The notes under the pieces: generated by a model | Database searches by the model: none | What the model was told of the DNA's origin: nothing | The model's input: the letters and a program-made list of their open reading frames with translations, nothing else | Origin: Clostridia bacterium | GTDB taxonomy: Bacteria > Bacillota > Peptococcia > DRI-13 > UBA5745 | Reading direction: 5' to 3' | DNA length: 64,000 nt | NCBI GenBank assembly: GCA_018436095.1 | Contig: JAHDMJ010000014.1 | Span: 1-64,000 of the forward strand | Shown: positions 7,793-15,708 of the stretch, piece by piece | Numbering within the stretch: the stretch's first letter is position 1 | How the letters are laid out: each line of letters opens with the position of its first letter | Made by a program: the position numbers and the translations under genes

Positions 7793-7895
7793 GTACCCCT
7801 CCCTAGTAGGGAGGGGTACAGCCAAGCGCTCTATATTTGGGATATGCCAATAGATTTAATTTTGGGGGGAATTAGACTATAACCTATTGCCCCCC
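7793..7895. repeat. Two strong inverted repeats between array B and the SRP RNA gene
   Basis: A perfect inverted repeat GTACCCCTCCC/GGGAGGGGTAC spans 7793-7819 with a 5-nt loop. A second G6/C6 pair spans 7864-7895. Neither is followed by a good T-run in either direction. Function unknown. Confidence 0.6.
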
Positions 7896-7928
7896 TTCAG
7901 GTTAACAATAAAAAATTGCGCAAAAAAA

Positions 7929-8195
7929 CCGTACACCCCGGCTTCGAACCAAACCTTCCGGACGTTACCCAGGCAGCCGGCTCAAATCAGGCTGCCCTGC
8001 GGCACACAAAAGAGTTTGCTTACTGCTGCTTCCTTCCGGACCTGACAGGGTTCACAAATTTTTGTTGCGCAGGACCCGATCGTCAACGCTGCTTACCTGG
8101 GTCAGACTCCACAAGGCTGGCCCTGGGCCGGGGAACTCCACCCCGCTAAGGCGGTTTGCGGGTACAGGGCACCGCCAGCTCCCCATGTAGTACGG
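7929..8195 (-). ncRNA. ffs: Signal recognition particle RNA, large type with Alu domain
   Basis: The minus strand contains the conserved SRP apical loop GTCAGGTCCGGAAGGAAGCA. The 5' and 3' ends pair (CCGTAC...GTACGG), giving about 267 nt, the size of the Bacillus/Clostridium scRNA with an Alu domain. A run of seven U follows the 3' end as terminator. The RNA scaffolds Ffh for cotranslational membrane targeting. Confidence 0.95.
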
Positions 8196-8202
8196 TACCG
8201 CT

Positions 8203-8231
8203 ATTATCGCATACTTTCCCGGCAAAGACAA
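8203..8231 (-). promoter_or_regulatory. Promoter of the SRP RNA gene
   Basis: Minus-strand TTGTCT (8226-8231) and GATAAT (8203-8208) with a 17-bp spacer place the start at about the inferred 5' end, 8195. Confidence 0.7.
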
Positions 8232-8254
8232 TTCTTTTTATTTTCCATTACAGT

Positions 8255-8308
8255 AAGAGCATGAGTAAACATCTTGGTAAATAAGCAGGAGGTTTTACTC
8301 ATGCTCTT
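8255..8308. repeat. Inverted-repeat element with 15-bp perfect arms
   Basis: AAGAGCATGAGTAAA (8255-8269) and its exact complement (8294-8308) enclose 24 bp. The same arms, with one mismatch, bound a longer element at 14101-14203, so this is a dispersed family. No T-run suited to a terminator follows. Confidence 0.75.
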
Positions 8309-8345
8309 GCCCGCATTTTTCATCCAATAACATTATCTTTCCATC

Positions 8346-8400
8346 TTGACTTTTTCCCCAACTGTGCATATTATATATATACAGTTAGTTACAGTTATAT
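8346..8400 (+). promoter_or_regulatory. Promoter and candidate operator of the YtrA-type operon
   Basis: TTGACT (8346-8351) and TATTAT (8369-8374) have a 17-bp spacer. Immediately downstream are two direct ACAGTTA repeats 10 bp apart (8381-8387, 8391-8397) inside an alternating TATATA context. GntR regulators of the YtrA group usually repress their own operon, so this is the natural operator candidate. Confidence 0.6.
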
Positions 8401-8455
8401 ACGCAAGGGCCTTTCTGAATTGGCCCTAAGGCAAGCACAATAAGGAGGCCCTGAT

Positions 8456-8824
8456 GTGAATCTTATTTTATCCAACAGCTCACCGGTTCCTTTATATGAG
8501 CAACTGGAGCAGCAACTGAAGACGGCCATCCACAGCGGCGAGCTGCAGCCGGGCCAGCCTTTGCCTTCCATTCGCAGCCTGGCCGCCTCTCTGGCCACCA
8601 GCATTATCACCGTTAAAAGAGCCTATGATGATTTAGAAAAAGAAGGTTATCTATTTACCACTCCCGGCAAAGGCACCTTTGTTTCTGTGGATGGAGTAGC
8701 TGCTTTAACGGAAAGCCATTTGCTTCAGCTGAAAGGAGAATTGGCGGAATTGCTTCGCTCTTTTGAAGATGCTGGCGTCACCAGGTCGGAGGTCTGCCGC
8801 CTGATCCGGGATCAAGAAGTCTAG
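8456..8824 (+). CDS. GntR-family regulator, YtrA subfamily
   Basis: The 122-residue protein has an N-terminal GntR winged helix (VPLYEQLEQQLKTAIHSGEL, LPSIRSLAASLATSIITVKRAYDDLEKEGYL) and only a short C-terminal helix region, as in YtrA. It starts with GTG at 8456; AAGGAGG is 7 nt upstream, and the overlapping ATG at 8454 runs straight into a stop. It heads an operon with the ABC ATPase and permease that follow and probably represses it, with cell-envelope stress as the usual signal in this family. Confidence 0.9.
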   Translation: MNLILSNSSPVPLYEQLEQQLKTAIHSGELQPGQPLPSIRSLAASLATSIITVKRAYDDLEKEGYLFTTPGKGTFVSVDGVAALTESHLLQLKGELAELLRSFEDAGVTRSEVCRLIRDQEV

Positions 8825-8891
8825 CAAAAGCCCTAACAAAAAACCTACTAAGAAATTTAGCAAAATATTTAAAAGAAAGCAGGTATACATA

Positions 8892-9758
8892 ATGACCAAT
8901 GCCATTATCATAAGGGGTCTTGAAAAAGCCCTGGGCAATTTTCATTTATCCATTCCCAGTCTTAACATACCCCAGGGCTATGTCACCGGCTTTATCGGTG
9001 AGAATGGAGCCGGTAAAACCACTACTATCAAGCTGATGATGAACGGGCTATTTCCCGACGCCGGCAAGATTTCCTTGCTGGGTACGGACAGCCGGCAAAA
9101 AGACCAAAGCTTTAAACAGGAAATAGCCTATGTGGGAGACCGGCCCGGTTTTCTGCCCCAGGCCACCTTAGCCCAGATTCAAGCTATATACCGCGCCTTT
9201 TTTCCCAGTTGGGACCAGGAACGCTTTCAACGCCATATCCGCTATTTTGACCTGAATCTCAAAAAGCCTTACAAAAATCTCTCTAGCGGCCAGCAAAAGG
9301 TCTTTGCTCTTTGCCTGGCCCTGGCTCACCATCCCCGGCTTTTACTGATGGATGAACCCACCGCCAATCTGGACCCCCTGATCCGCCAGGAATTTCTGGA
9401 TATTCTGCGGCAGGAGCTGGAGCAGGAGGGCGTCACCGTTTTCTTTTCCAGCCACATCACCTCGGATCTGGACAAAATCGCCGACTACATTCTTTTTATC
9501 CACAAAGGCAAGCTGATGATGGAGCTGACGCCAAAAGACCAGCTGATGGATACCCACCGCCTGGTTAAAGGAGACAGCAAAAATCTGACGGCTGCCTGCC
9601 GCAGCCTGCTGCTAAACATCCAGGACAACGGCTTTGGTTTTTCCGGTCTGACTACGGATTTTCCGGCCTTCCAAGCCTTGGCCGGCGACGCCTTTGTCTA
9701 TGATCTGCCGGCCCTGGAGGATATTTTTATCAATTATATAAGAGGTGAGCAAAAATGA
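8892..9758 (+). CDS. ABC transporter ATP-binding protein, YtrB-like
   Basis: The 288-residue ATPase shows Walker A GENGAGKTT, signature LSSGQ, Walker B LLLMDEPTANLDP and a switch histidine in SSHITSD. The C-terminal ~70 residues are typical of exporters of ABC-2 type. It overlaps the next gene by 4 bp (ATGA), indicating translational coupling with its permease. Substrate unknown. Confidence 0.9.
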   Translation: MTNAIIIRGLEKALGNFHLSIPSLNIPQGYVTGFIGENGAGKTTTIKLMMNGLFPDAGKISLLGTDSRQKDQSFKQEIAYVGDRPGFLPQATLAQIQAIYRAFFPSWDQERFQRHIRYFDLNLKKPYKNLSSGQQKVFALCLALAHHPRLLLMDEPTANLDPLIRQEFLDILRQELEQEGVTVFFSSHITSDLDKIADYILFIHKGKLMMELTPKDQLMDTHRLVKGDSKNLTAACRSLLLNIQDNGFGFSGLTTDFPAFQALAGDAFVYDLPALEDIFINYIRGEQK

Positions 9759-10390
9759 ATCCTGTATTTTCTTTAGTAAAATCCGATTACATCAAGCTGC
9801 TGGCCTTAAAAAGAACTATGCTGCTCTTTGCCGTAGCCAGTCTGGTTTTCAGCGTCATCCCTATACTTTTTAGCGCCGGTATCATCATCAGCGTTTACGC
9901 CGCCGTTTTTTCGGTGCTCTCTTATGACCAGGCCTCCAGCGTCCATCATTTTTATTGCGCCCTGCCGGTAAACCGCAGTCAAATTTATAACTCCAGCTAT
10001 CTCTTCGGCTTTAGCCTCCTGTTTTTTCTCAGCGCAGTTATGGGTCTTGTGGCCTGGCTATCCTCTTTTTTTACCCCGCCGGATTTTACTGCCGGGGGCC
10101 TGGCTATCAACATATTGCTGGGCATCGGCGTAGGGATCATCTATCTGTCGATAATGCTGCCCTTTAATCTCTGCCTGGGCACCCAAAAAGCCAGGATCGT
10201 CAATATCCTGTTTTACGTAGGCTTTTTCATCTTCACGATGAACCACAGAGATGTTCTGTTAGGCATCGCTCTTTATCTATCCGAGCTCCCCTTTTATCTG
10301 GCCTTTTTACCGGTTTTGCTGCTTTTGTTTCTTTTTTACTTCCTAGGTTTAATAATATATAATAAGAAGGAATTCAAAGAGGAAAGCTAA
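9755..10390 (+). CDS. ABC-2 type transporter permease
   Basis: The 211-residue protein has about six hydrophobic segments, an N-terminal cytoplasmic VKSDYIKLLALKR start and a conserved FYCALPVNRSQIYNSSYL loop seen in ABC-2 permeases next to YtrA regulators. It is the membrane half of the exporter encoded with the preceding ATPase. Substrate unknown; possibly a peptide antibiotic or envelope component. Confidence 0.8.
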   Translation: MNPVFSLVKSDYIKLLALKRTMLLFAVASLVFSVIPILFSAGIIISVYAAVFSVLSYDQASSVHHFYCALPVNRSQIYNSSYLFGFSLLFFLSAVMGLVAWLSSFFTPPDFTAGGLAINILLGIGVGIIYLSIMLPFNLCLGTQKARIVNILFYVGFFIFTMNHRDVLLGIALYLSELPFYLAFLPVLLLLFLFYFLGLIIYNKKEFKEES

Positions 10391-10418
10391 CCGATAAATA
10401 ATGAATTGGGGAGGCGCC

Positions 10419-11891
10419 ATGGTTACTCTTGAGAAATTATATAATTCCCTCCATGAAAAAACGGTAAAGGACGTTCTCGATCCCCGGCAGCTCAATTGCC
10501 TGCTGGAGCCCGGCAATCTGCCGCCGGTGTGGCGCAAAGGCCCTTGTGACTGCGAAGAAGCGGACAATGCCAGACAGTCCGGAGAAAAAACAGGCAAGCA
10601 AGCGCCCTGTGAGGCAGTTTGCCCCTTTGACGCCATCAGCCGTGACGATGACAACAACGGCGTTATTGACGGCCAGCACTGCACCGGCTGCGGCCTCTGC
10701 CTCGAGGCCTGCGCCTGCCGGACCAGGCCTTCTGCCGCCGCTAGCCCCCGGTCTTCTCAGGAGCTTGACGAAGAATCTGCCGGAAAAGCTGGCCCAGAAC
10801 CTGCCGGCAGGTCTGCCGGAAAGCCTGTGGCTGGGTCTGCCGGCAGGTCTGCCGGAAAGCCTGTGGCTGGGTCTGCCGGCGAGTCTGCCGCCGCACAAGA
10901 CGCAGAACCGGACACCGATTTGCTCAGAGAGCTAAGAAGCAATTTGGCTGCCCGCAAAGATTTATTTCCGGTATTGGAGCTTTTGCAGCAGCCCGCTCCC
11001 GTATATGCTTTAGTAGCGCCGGCCTTCATCGGCCAATTTGACGGAGATACCGATGAAGACAGCGCCGGGCGGCTGCGGGCGGCCTTCAAAAGTCTGGGCT
11101 TTGCCGGCATGGTGGAAGTGGCGCTTTTTGCCGATATCCTGACCCTCAAGGAAGCCTTGGAATTCGACGAAGCCATAAAAAATGAGGAGGATTACCTGCT
11201 CACCAGTTGTTGCTGTCCCGTTTGGCTGGCGATGATCCGCAAAAAATATGCTCATCTGATTTCCCATATCCCCCCTTCCGTCTCCCCTATGATCGCTGCC
11301 GGACGCACAATCAAGCAATTATTGCCGGAAGCCAAAACCGTTTTTGTTGGACCTTGCCTGGCCAAGAAGGCTGAAGCCCGGGAACCGGATTTGGCGGGGG
11401 CCATCGATCACGTTCTCACTTTTAAGGAAACGGCGGAGCTTTTCCGGGAGGCAGAGATTACTCCTGCCGATTTTACTCCGGATGCCAGGGAAAACACCTC
11501 TGCCGGCGGCAGAATCTACGCCGTCAGCGGCGGCGTCAGCCAAGCCGTCCGGGATACCCTAAGCCGGCTGCGGCCGGGAAGAAAAATCCCTTTAAAAGCA
11601 AAGCAAGCCGACGGTGTCGCCGGCTGCAAAGCATTGCTGGAAGAAGTGCAACAAGGCCTCCAGGGGGCCAACTTTATTGAGGGCATGGGCTGCAACGGCG
11701 GCTGTGCCGGCGGCCCGGCAGTATTGACCGCCAGGGACATCAGCCGGCCTTTGATCACCGCTTACAGCAAAGATGCTCCTTATGAGACTCCCGCCGACAA
11801 CCCCTTTGTTCTGGAGCTTTTAGAAAACCTGGGCATCGCTACCGTAGAAAATCTTCGGGACCCTGATAATCTCTTCCACCGCAAGTTTTAG
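10419..11891 (+). CDS. [FeFe]-hydrogenase-like protein with ferredoxin-type N-terminus
   Basis: After two 4Fe-4S cysteine groups (CEAVCPFDAI and CTGCGLCLEAC, residues ~65-105) comes an Ala/Gly-rich linker, then the hydrogenase large-subunit domain with H-cluster motifs TSCCCPVW, VGPCLAKKAEA and GMGCNGGCAGGP. It probably carries an H-cluster and exchanges electrons with ferredoxin; the maturases HydEFG are not in this window. The GGGGAGG before the ATG at 10419 supports that start over 10401. The linker contains two copies of a 36-bp repeat encoding SAGRSAGKPVAG-type sequence. It lies 28 bp after the ABC permease and may be cotranscribed; the partner subunits of a bifurcating hydrogenase are absent. 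Confidence 0.85.
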   Translation: MVTLEKLYNSLHEKTVKDVLDPRQLNCLLEPGNLPPVWRKGPCDCEEADNARQSGEKTGKQAPCEAVCPFDAISRDDDNNGVIDGQHCTGCGLCLEACACRTRPSAAASPRSSQELDEESAGKAGPEPAGRSAGKPVAGSAGRSAGKPVAGSAGESAAAQDAEPDTDLLRELRSNLAARKDLFPVLELLQQPAPVYALVAPAFIGQFDGDTDEDSAGRLRAAFKSLGFAGMVEVALFADILTLKEALEFDEAIKNEEDYLLTSCCCPVWLAMIRKKYAHLISHIPPSVSPMIAAGRTIKQLLPEAKTVFVGPCLAKKAEAREPDLAGAIDHVLTFKETAELFREAEITPADFTPDARENTSAGGRIYAVSGGVSQAVRDTLSRLRPGRKIPLKAKQADGVAGCKALLEEVQQGLQGANFIEGMGCNGGCAGGPAVLTARDISRPLITAYSKDAPYETPADNPFVLELLENLGIATVENLRDPDNLFHRKF

Positions 11892-13463
11892 CTATCTTTT
11901 GATAAACTCCGTCCGGCCCTGCCGGTAGACCACATTGCCTGCCATAGCCGGGTCAGCGGCAGGATAATCCTCCCGGAAATGAGCCCCCCGGCTTTCTTGC
12001 CGCAAAAGGGCCGAACCTAAAATGGCTTCTGCCGTCAGCAGCAGATTGCCAGCTTCCAGCCAAAGCCGCAGCGATGCGGGCCTTTGGCTTTTTAATTGTT
12101 CGGTCAGAGCCGCCACCAGGGCTTTGGCCTCTTTAAGGGAGGCTTCGCTTCTGATCAGGGAAGCCTTTTCCCACATGGTTTTGCGCAGGGCGGCGATAAT
12201 TGGCCTCGTATCCTCATGGCCCGGCTGCGGGCAGAAAGACTGAACTATCCGGGCAGCTTGCGAGGCCAGTTCTGCAGGCCTCTCGGCCCCCGCCGCCGCC
12301 TGATCCCCTGCCTTTTCTCTCACATATGCCGCCGCTGCCCGGCCGGCTCTGGCTCCGAAAACCGCACACTCCGTAAGAGCGCTGCCGGCAATACGGTTGG
12401 CGCCATGAAGGCCGCCGGTAACTTCTCCGCAACAATACAGGCCCGGCAGGCTGCTGCCGCCGTCGGCCTGCAGGGGGATACCCCCCATCATAAAATGGGC
12501 CACCGGTTTCATCAGGAATTGTTGGGTGTGGTATTTCCGGGCCAAGTCATAAACGGCGCTGCACTCGTTTTTGATATATTCCTGATCGGCGCCGCTGATA
12601 TCAAAAATCACTTCTTTTTGGGCAAACATTTGGCGGGCCAGCACATCCCGGTTCTCCTGCTCTTTTTTAGGAAAGCCGGCCATAAACCGCTCTCCTTTTT
12701 CATTGAGAAAAACAGCCCCATGGTCAAAAACATCGGGAAAAATATTGGCTCTGCCGGGGCTGGCGATGCGGTAAGGATAAAACTGCACAAACTCCATGTC
12801 CTGCAGAGCAAGGCCCGCCCGCAAAGCCAGGCCGTAACCGTCCCCGGTAAGGTCTCTGGTATTGCTGGTGTTTTCGTAGACGAACCCGGCGCCGCCGCTG
12901 GCCAGAATCACGGCCTGGGCGGGCTGCACATAGAACCGTCCTTCCTTTTCCGCCAGCACACCGCAAACAGCGCCATCCCTTATTAACAGCTCAACCGCCA
13001 TGTACCCCGCTTCTTCCCTGACCCGGGGCCGGGAAAGCAGCAGCTCCCGCATAGGCTCCGTCAGCCGGCGGCCGTATTTGGGCCGGCAGCAACTGAGATA
13101 GCGGTACATCTTGCCGTCTGATGCCGGTATTTCCTTTGATTCCAAGGGCAGCCCCAGTTCTTCTAACCCCTTTAATGCCGCCGCTCCCTCGTCCATCAGA
13201 ATCTCCAGTAGGGCCGGATCACCTACTCCCTGGCTGGAAGCCAGAAAGCTGCGTCCGTAATCCTCCCGCAAGCCCGGCTCCTGGGGTGCATAACGGTGCA
13301 CCGACAAGGCCACCAGGGAGGCTCCGGATAAACCCACCGGTTTTTTTGACAGCAGAACTACTTTGGCTTCAGGATTTGCGCCGCTGACAGCCAAAGCTGC
13401 CTCCATGGCCGCCAGGCCGCCGCCGATTATTGCCACATCCGCTTCCTGCAACAGGTTGATCAT
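11892..13463 (-). CDS. FAD-dependent oxidoreductase of the fumarate reductase/L-aspartate oxidase family
   Basis: The 523-residue flavoprotein has the dinucleotide motif VAIIGGGLAAMEAAL, the GGAGFVYENTSNTRDLTGDG segment, HFMMGGI, and the C-terminal RESRGAHFREDYP typical of SdhA/FrdA/NadB proteins. It likely reduces or oxidises a dicarboxylate or imino acid; no iron-sulfur subunit or nadA/nadC lies nearby. GGGAGG precedes the ATG. Its stop codon directly abuts that of the hydrogenase-like gene with no gap or terminator. Exact substrate unknown. Confidence 0.8.
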   Translation of the reverse strand: MINLLQEADVAIIGGGLAAMEAALAVSGANPEAKVVLLSKKPVGLSGASLVALSVHRYAPQEPGLREDYGRSFLASSQGVGDPALLEILMDEGAAALKGLEELGLPLESKEIPASDGKMYRYLSCCRPKYGRRLTEPMRELLLSRPRVREEAGYMAVELLIRDGAVCGVLAEKEGRFYVQPAQAVILASGGAGFVYENTSNTRDLTGDGYGLALRAGLALQDMEFVQFYPYRIASPGRANIFPDVFDHGAVFLNEKGERFMAGFPKKEQENRDVLARQMFAQKEVIFDISGADQEYIKNECSAVYDLARKYHTQQFLMKPVAHFMMGGIPLQADGGSSLPGLYCCGEVTGGLHGANRIAGSALTECAVFGARAGRAAAAYVREKAGDQAAAGAERPAELASQAARIVQSFCPQPGHEDTRPIIAALRKTMWEKASLIRSEASLKEAKALVAALTEQLKSQRPASLRLWLEAGNLLLTAEAILGSALLRQESRGAHFREDYPAADPAMAGNVVYRQGRTEFIKR

Positions 13464-13495
13464 ATCTGCCTCCCTCTTTTCTTCCTTCTATCCTT

Positions 13496-13999
13496 TTAGT
13501 CTATATAACGGACAAACTCTGCCAGGTCTTTGCGGGGCCTTTCCTGGGGTTCTTCACCGGCATAGCCCAAAGGCGTCACCGCCACAATCATATCGGCAGC
13601 CGGAATATCCAGCAGCTCTCTGATTTTGCCGGCGTCAAACATACCCAGCCAGCAAGTGCCTAACCCCAGCTCCGTAGCTTTCAGCATCATCAGCGTCAGG
13701 GCAATGGAGCAGTCGATGGGATTGGCAGCCTGGCCGCACATCATCGTCCGGTTGTTGGTACCGCAAACCACCATAATAGCCGGCGCTCTGACAATCCATT
13801 GCTGCTTGGCAAATGCCTCTTCAAGCTGATTGAGTATCTGAGGATTGCGTAAAAGGATACAGTACCAGTTTTGACTGTTTCTGGATGTAGGCGCCCGCTG
13901 GCCGGCTTCAATAATCTCCCATATTTTCTCATCCTCTACGGGTTGGCTTTTGTATTGGCGGACACTTCTTCTGCTGTTGATAACTTGCGATAGTTCCAT
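13496..13999 (-). CDS. Nitroreductase family protein
   Basis: The 167-residue protein starts MELSQVINSRRSVRQYKSQPV and has the APTSRNSQNW and GLGTCWLG motifs of FMN-dependent nitroreductases, with a C-terminal VTPLGYAGEEPQERPRK. These NAD(P)H enzymes form homodimers with FMN at the interface. GGAGGAAATCCT before the ATG at 13999 supports this start over an in-frame ATG 36 nt upstream. It lies 32 bp upstream of the FAD gene on the same strand. Confidence 0.92.
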   Translation of the reverse strand: MELSQVINSRRSVRQYKSQPVEDEKIWEIIEAGQRAPTSRNSQNWYCILLRNPQILNQLEEAFAKQQWIVRAPAIMVVCGTNNRTMMCGQAANPIDCSIALTLMMLKATELGLGTCWLGMFDAGKIRELLDIPAADMIVAVTPLGYAGEEPQERPRKDLAEFVRYID

Positions 14000-14100
14000 A
14001 GGATTTCCTCCTTCATTATAATAAGGCAATTGCATAATCTATTTTTATCTTACCTTATGGGGCTTCCCCTGTCTACCATTGTCTTCCTTTTCTGCAGGAC

Positions 14101-14203
14101 AAGAGCATGAGTAAAATTTAGCCGGCGGAGAGTGAGCCTAGATGATTTGGCCTTTTTTGCAAAACCTGCCTTCTCGTTTATAAAATATTTTACTCATGCT
14201 TTT
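14101..14203. repeat. Second inverted-repeat element of the AAGAGCATGAGTAAA family
   Basis: Arms AAGAGCATGAGTAAAAT (14101-14117) and its complement with one mismatch (14187-14203) enclose 69 bp. The arms match the element at 8255-8308 while the centres differ. Both lie in intergenic DNA upstream of a plus-strand gene. Confidence 0.75.
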
Positions 14204-14230
14204 GTCGTTTATTGCCCGGGAAATAAACGT

Positions 14231-14272
14231 TTGTTTTTCCGGCAGGTATGATATAATAACCTCTAAAGAGGT
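14231..14272 (+). promoter_or_regulatory. Promoter with palindromic operator before the M19 dipeptidase
   Basis: TTGTTT (14231-14236) and TATAAT (14252-14257) form the promoter with a short 15-bp spacer. A perfect 14-bp palindrome ACCTCTAAAGAGGT (14259-14272) sits at the predicted start point, where a repressor would block transcription. Regulator unknown. Confidence 0.5.
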
Positions 14273-14318
14273 ATCATAAGACCATAGCCATAGTCCCCAA
14301 CTGAAAGGAGATTACACT

Positions 14319-15242
14319 ATGATGAGGATTTTTGATCTGCATTGCGACACACTATTAAAGGGCACCTCTTTTGCAGGCAATACCGGCCATATTGATTTGG
14401 ACCGTCTGCCGGCCAATTCCCAGTATTGTCAATGCTTTGCCATGTTCATCCACGACAGGTACAGGCTGGAGCTGGCTATTGAAGAAGGCGAGAAGCTTTA
14501 CAGCAATTTTCAGCAAAATATGGCGGAGCTGTCGGACAGGATCTGTCAGGTCAGGACAACCAAAGATATCGGCGAGGCTTTTGCCGCCAATAAGGTGGCT
14601 GCCCTGCTGACCATCGAAAACTCTTCGATTTTTGCCGGCGACCTGGACCGCATCAATCTCATGGCTGAACGGGGCGTCCGTCTGGCCAGCCTCACCTGGA
14701 ACGGCGCCAATGAGTTGGCCGGCGGCGCCAGCGGCTATACCGAATGGGGTCTAACCGATTTCGGCAGGCAGGCTATTGGCCGCATGGAAGAGCTAGGTAT
14801 TATTTTGGACGTATCTCACGCCAACGATAAATCCTTCTGGGAAACGGTGGACTTGGCCACTAAGCCTTTCATTGCCAGCCATTCCAATTGCCGCAGCGTC
14901 TGCAATCACCGGCGCAATCTCACCGACGATCAGATCCGGGAAATCGGACGTATGGGCGGTGTGATCGGGTTAAATTATTACATCAACTTCCTGAAAGAAG
15001 ACGGTGAAGTGGCCGGCTGGGATGATTTGCTCCGCCATATAGACCGCATGCTGGAATTGGCCGGCGATAAAGTACCGGCTCTGGGCTCTGACTTTGACGG
15101 CGCCAAAACTCCGCCCTTCTTGCAGTCGGTGGCTGATGAGGCCGGTTTATATGACGCCATTTGCCGGTCCAGCTTGGGCAAAGCTGTTGCCGACCGGGTC
15201 TTCTTTGATAATGCCTACGAATTCTTCAAAAAATTCGATTGA
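14319..15242 (+). CDS. Membrane dipeptidase family protein (peptidase M19)
   Basis: The 307-residue enzyme has the expected zinc residues: DLHCDT near the N-terminus, the bridging Glu in LLTIEN, SHSNCRS and NHRRNL histidines, and GSDFDGA. M19 enzymes hydrolyse dipeptides including those with D-residues and dehydropeptides. There is no signal peptide, so it should act in the cytoplasm on imported dipeptides. GAAAGGAG precedes the start. Confidence 0.93.
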   Translation: MMRIFDLHCDTLLKGTSFAGNTGHIDLDRLPANSQYCQCFAMFIHDRYRLELAIEEGEKLYSNFQQNMAELSDRICQVRTTKDIGEAFAANKVAALLTIENSSIFAGDLDRINLMAERGVRLASLTWNGANELAGGASGYTEWGLTDFGRQAIGRMEELGIILDVSHANDKSFWETVDLATKPFIASHSNCRSVCNHRRNLTDDQIREIGRMGGVIGLNYYINFLKEDGEVAGWDDLLRHIDRMLELAGDKVPALGSDFDGAKTPPFLQSVADEAGLYDAICRSSLGKAVADRVFFDNAYEFFKKFD

Positions 15243-15267
15243 GGTTCGCCGGGTCCCCATTGCCGTC

Positions 15268-15296
15268 TTGACATTTACTGCAATTAGGTATTTAAT
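15268..15296 (+). promoter_or_regulatory. Promoter of the cobalamin riboswitch operon
   Basis: TTGACA (15268-15273) and TTTAAT (15291-15296), 17-bp spacer, 30 nt before the riboswitch. Confidence 0.7.
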
Positions 15297-15324
15297 TGGT
15301 GCAGGAACAACTAAATAGAAAAAA

Positions 15325-15485
15325 CAATCGGTTGCCTTACAGGCATTAATAGGGAATGCGGTTAGAATCCGCAACAGCACACTTTACTGTAAAAGCTACG
15401 AAACACAGATTTGGCCACTGGAATCATTCCGGGAAGGCTTGTGGATTAGGTCTGAAGCTTTGAGTCAGGATATCTGCCGGTTGTT
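15325..15485 (+). ncRNA. Cobalamin riboswitch
   Basis: The leader contains the conserved blocks AATCGGTTGCC, AATAGGGAATGCGGT with AATCCGCAACAG, and the B12 box AGTCAGGATATCTGCC (15463-15478). It precedes an intrinsic terminator and a B12-type ABC importer, so it should shut the operon off when cobalamin is plentiful. Confidence 0.95.
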
Positions 15486-15535
15486 TCTCAAAAATCCTTT
15501 GGTGGTGAAGGGATTTCAGGCTGGCTTTTGCGTTC

Positions 15536-15572
15536 ACCGGGGGTATTCTGACCCCCGGTTTCTTTGTCTTAA
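15536..15572 (+). terminator. Terminator of the cobalamin riboswitch
   Basis: ACCGGGGGT/ACCCCCGGT stem (15536-15559) followed by TTCTTTGTCTT; it lies between the aptamer and the transporter genes. Confidence 0.85.
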
Positions 15573-15708
15573 CGCCTATTTTAAAGTCTTGCTGTGTCCT
15601 TTTGCCGCCGCACCTGCAAGGAGGTGGTCAAAGACTTTTCAGAAAGGCGACGAGACAATAATTTCTATTTCTTGACATCAATAGAATGAAACGCAAAGGA
15701 GAAAATTC

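Noticed and set aside
7916-8149. 77-aa plus-strand reading frame
   Set aside because: It lies within the antisense strand of the SRP RNA, has no ribosome site and no family resemblance.
10437-10935. Repetitive frames on both strands around the hydrogenase linker
   Set aside because: They are produced by GC-rich 36-bp repeats in other frames of the hydrogenase-like gene.
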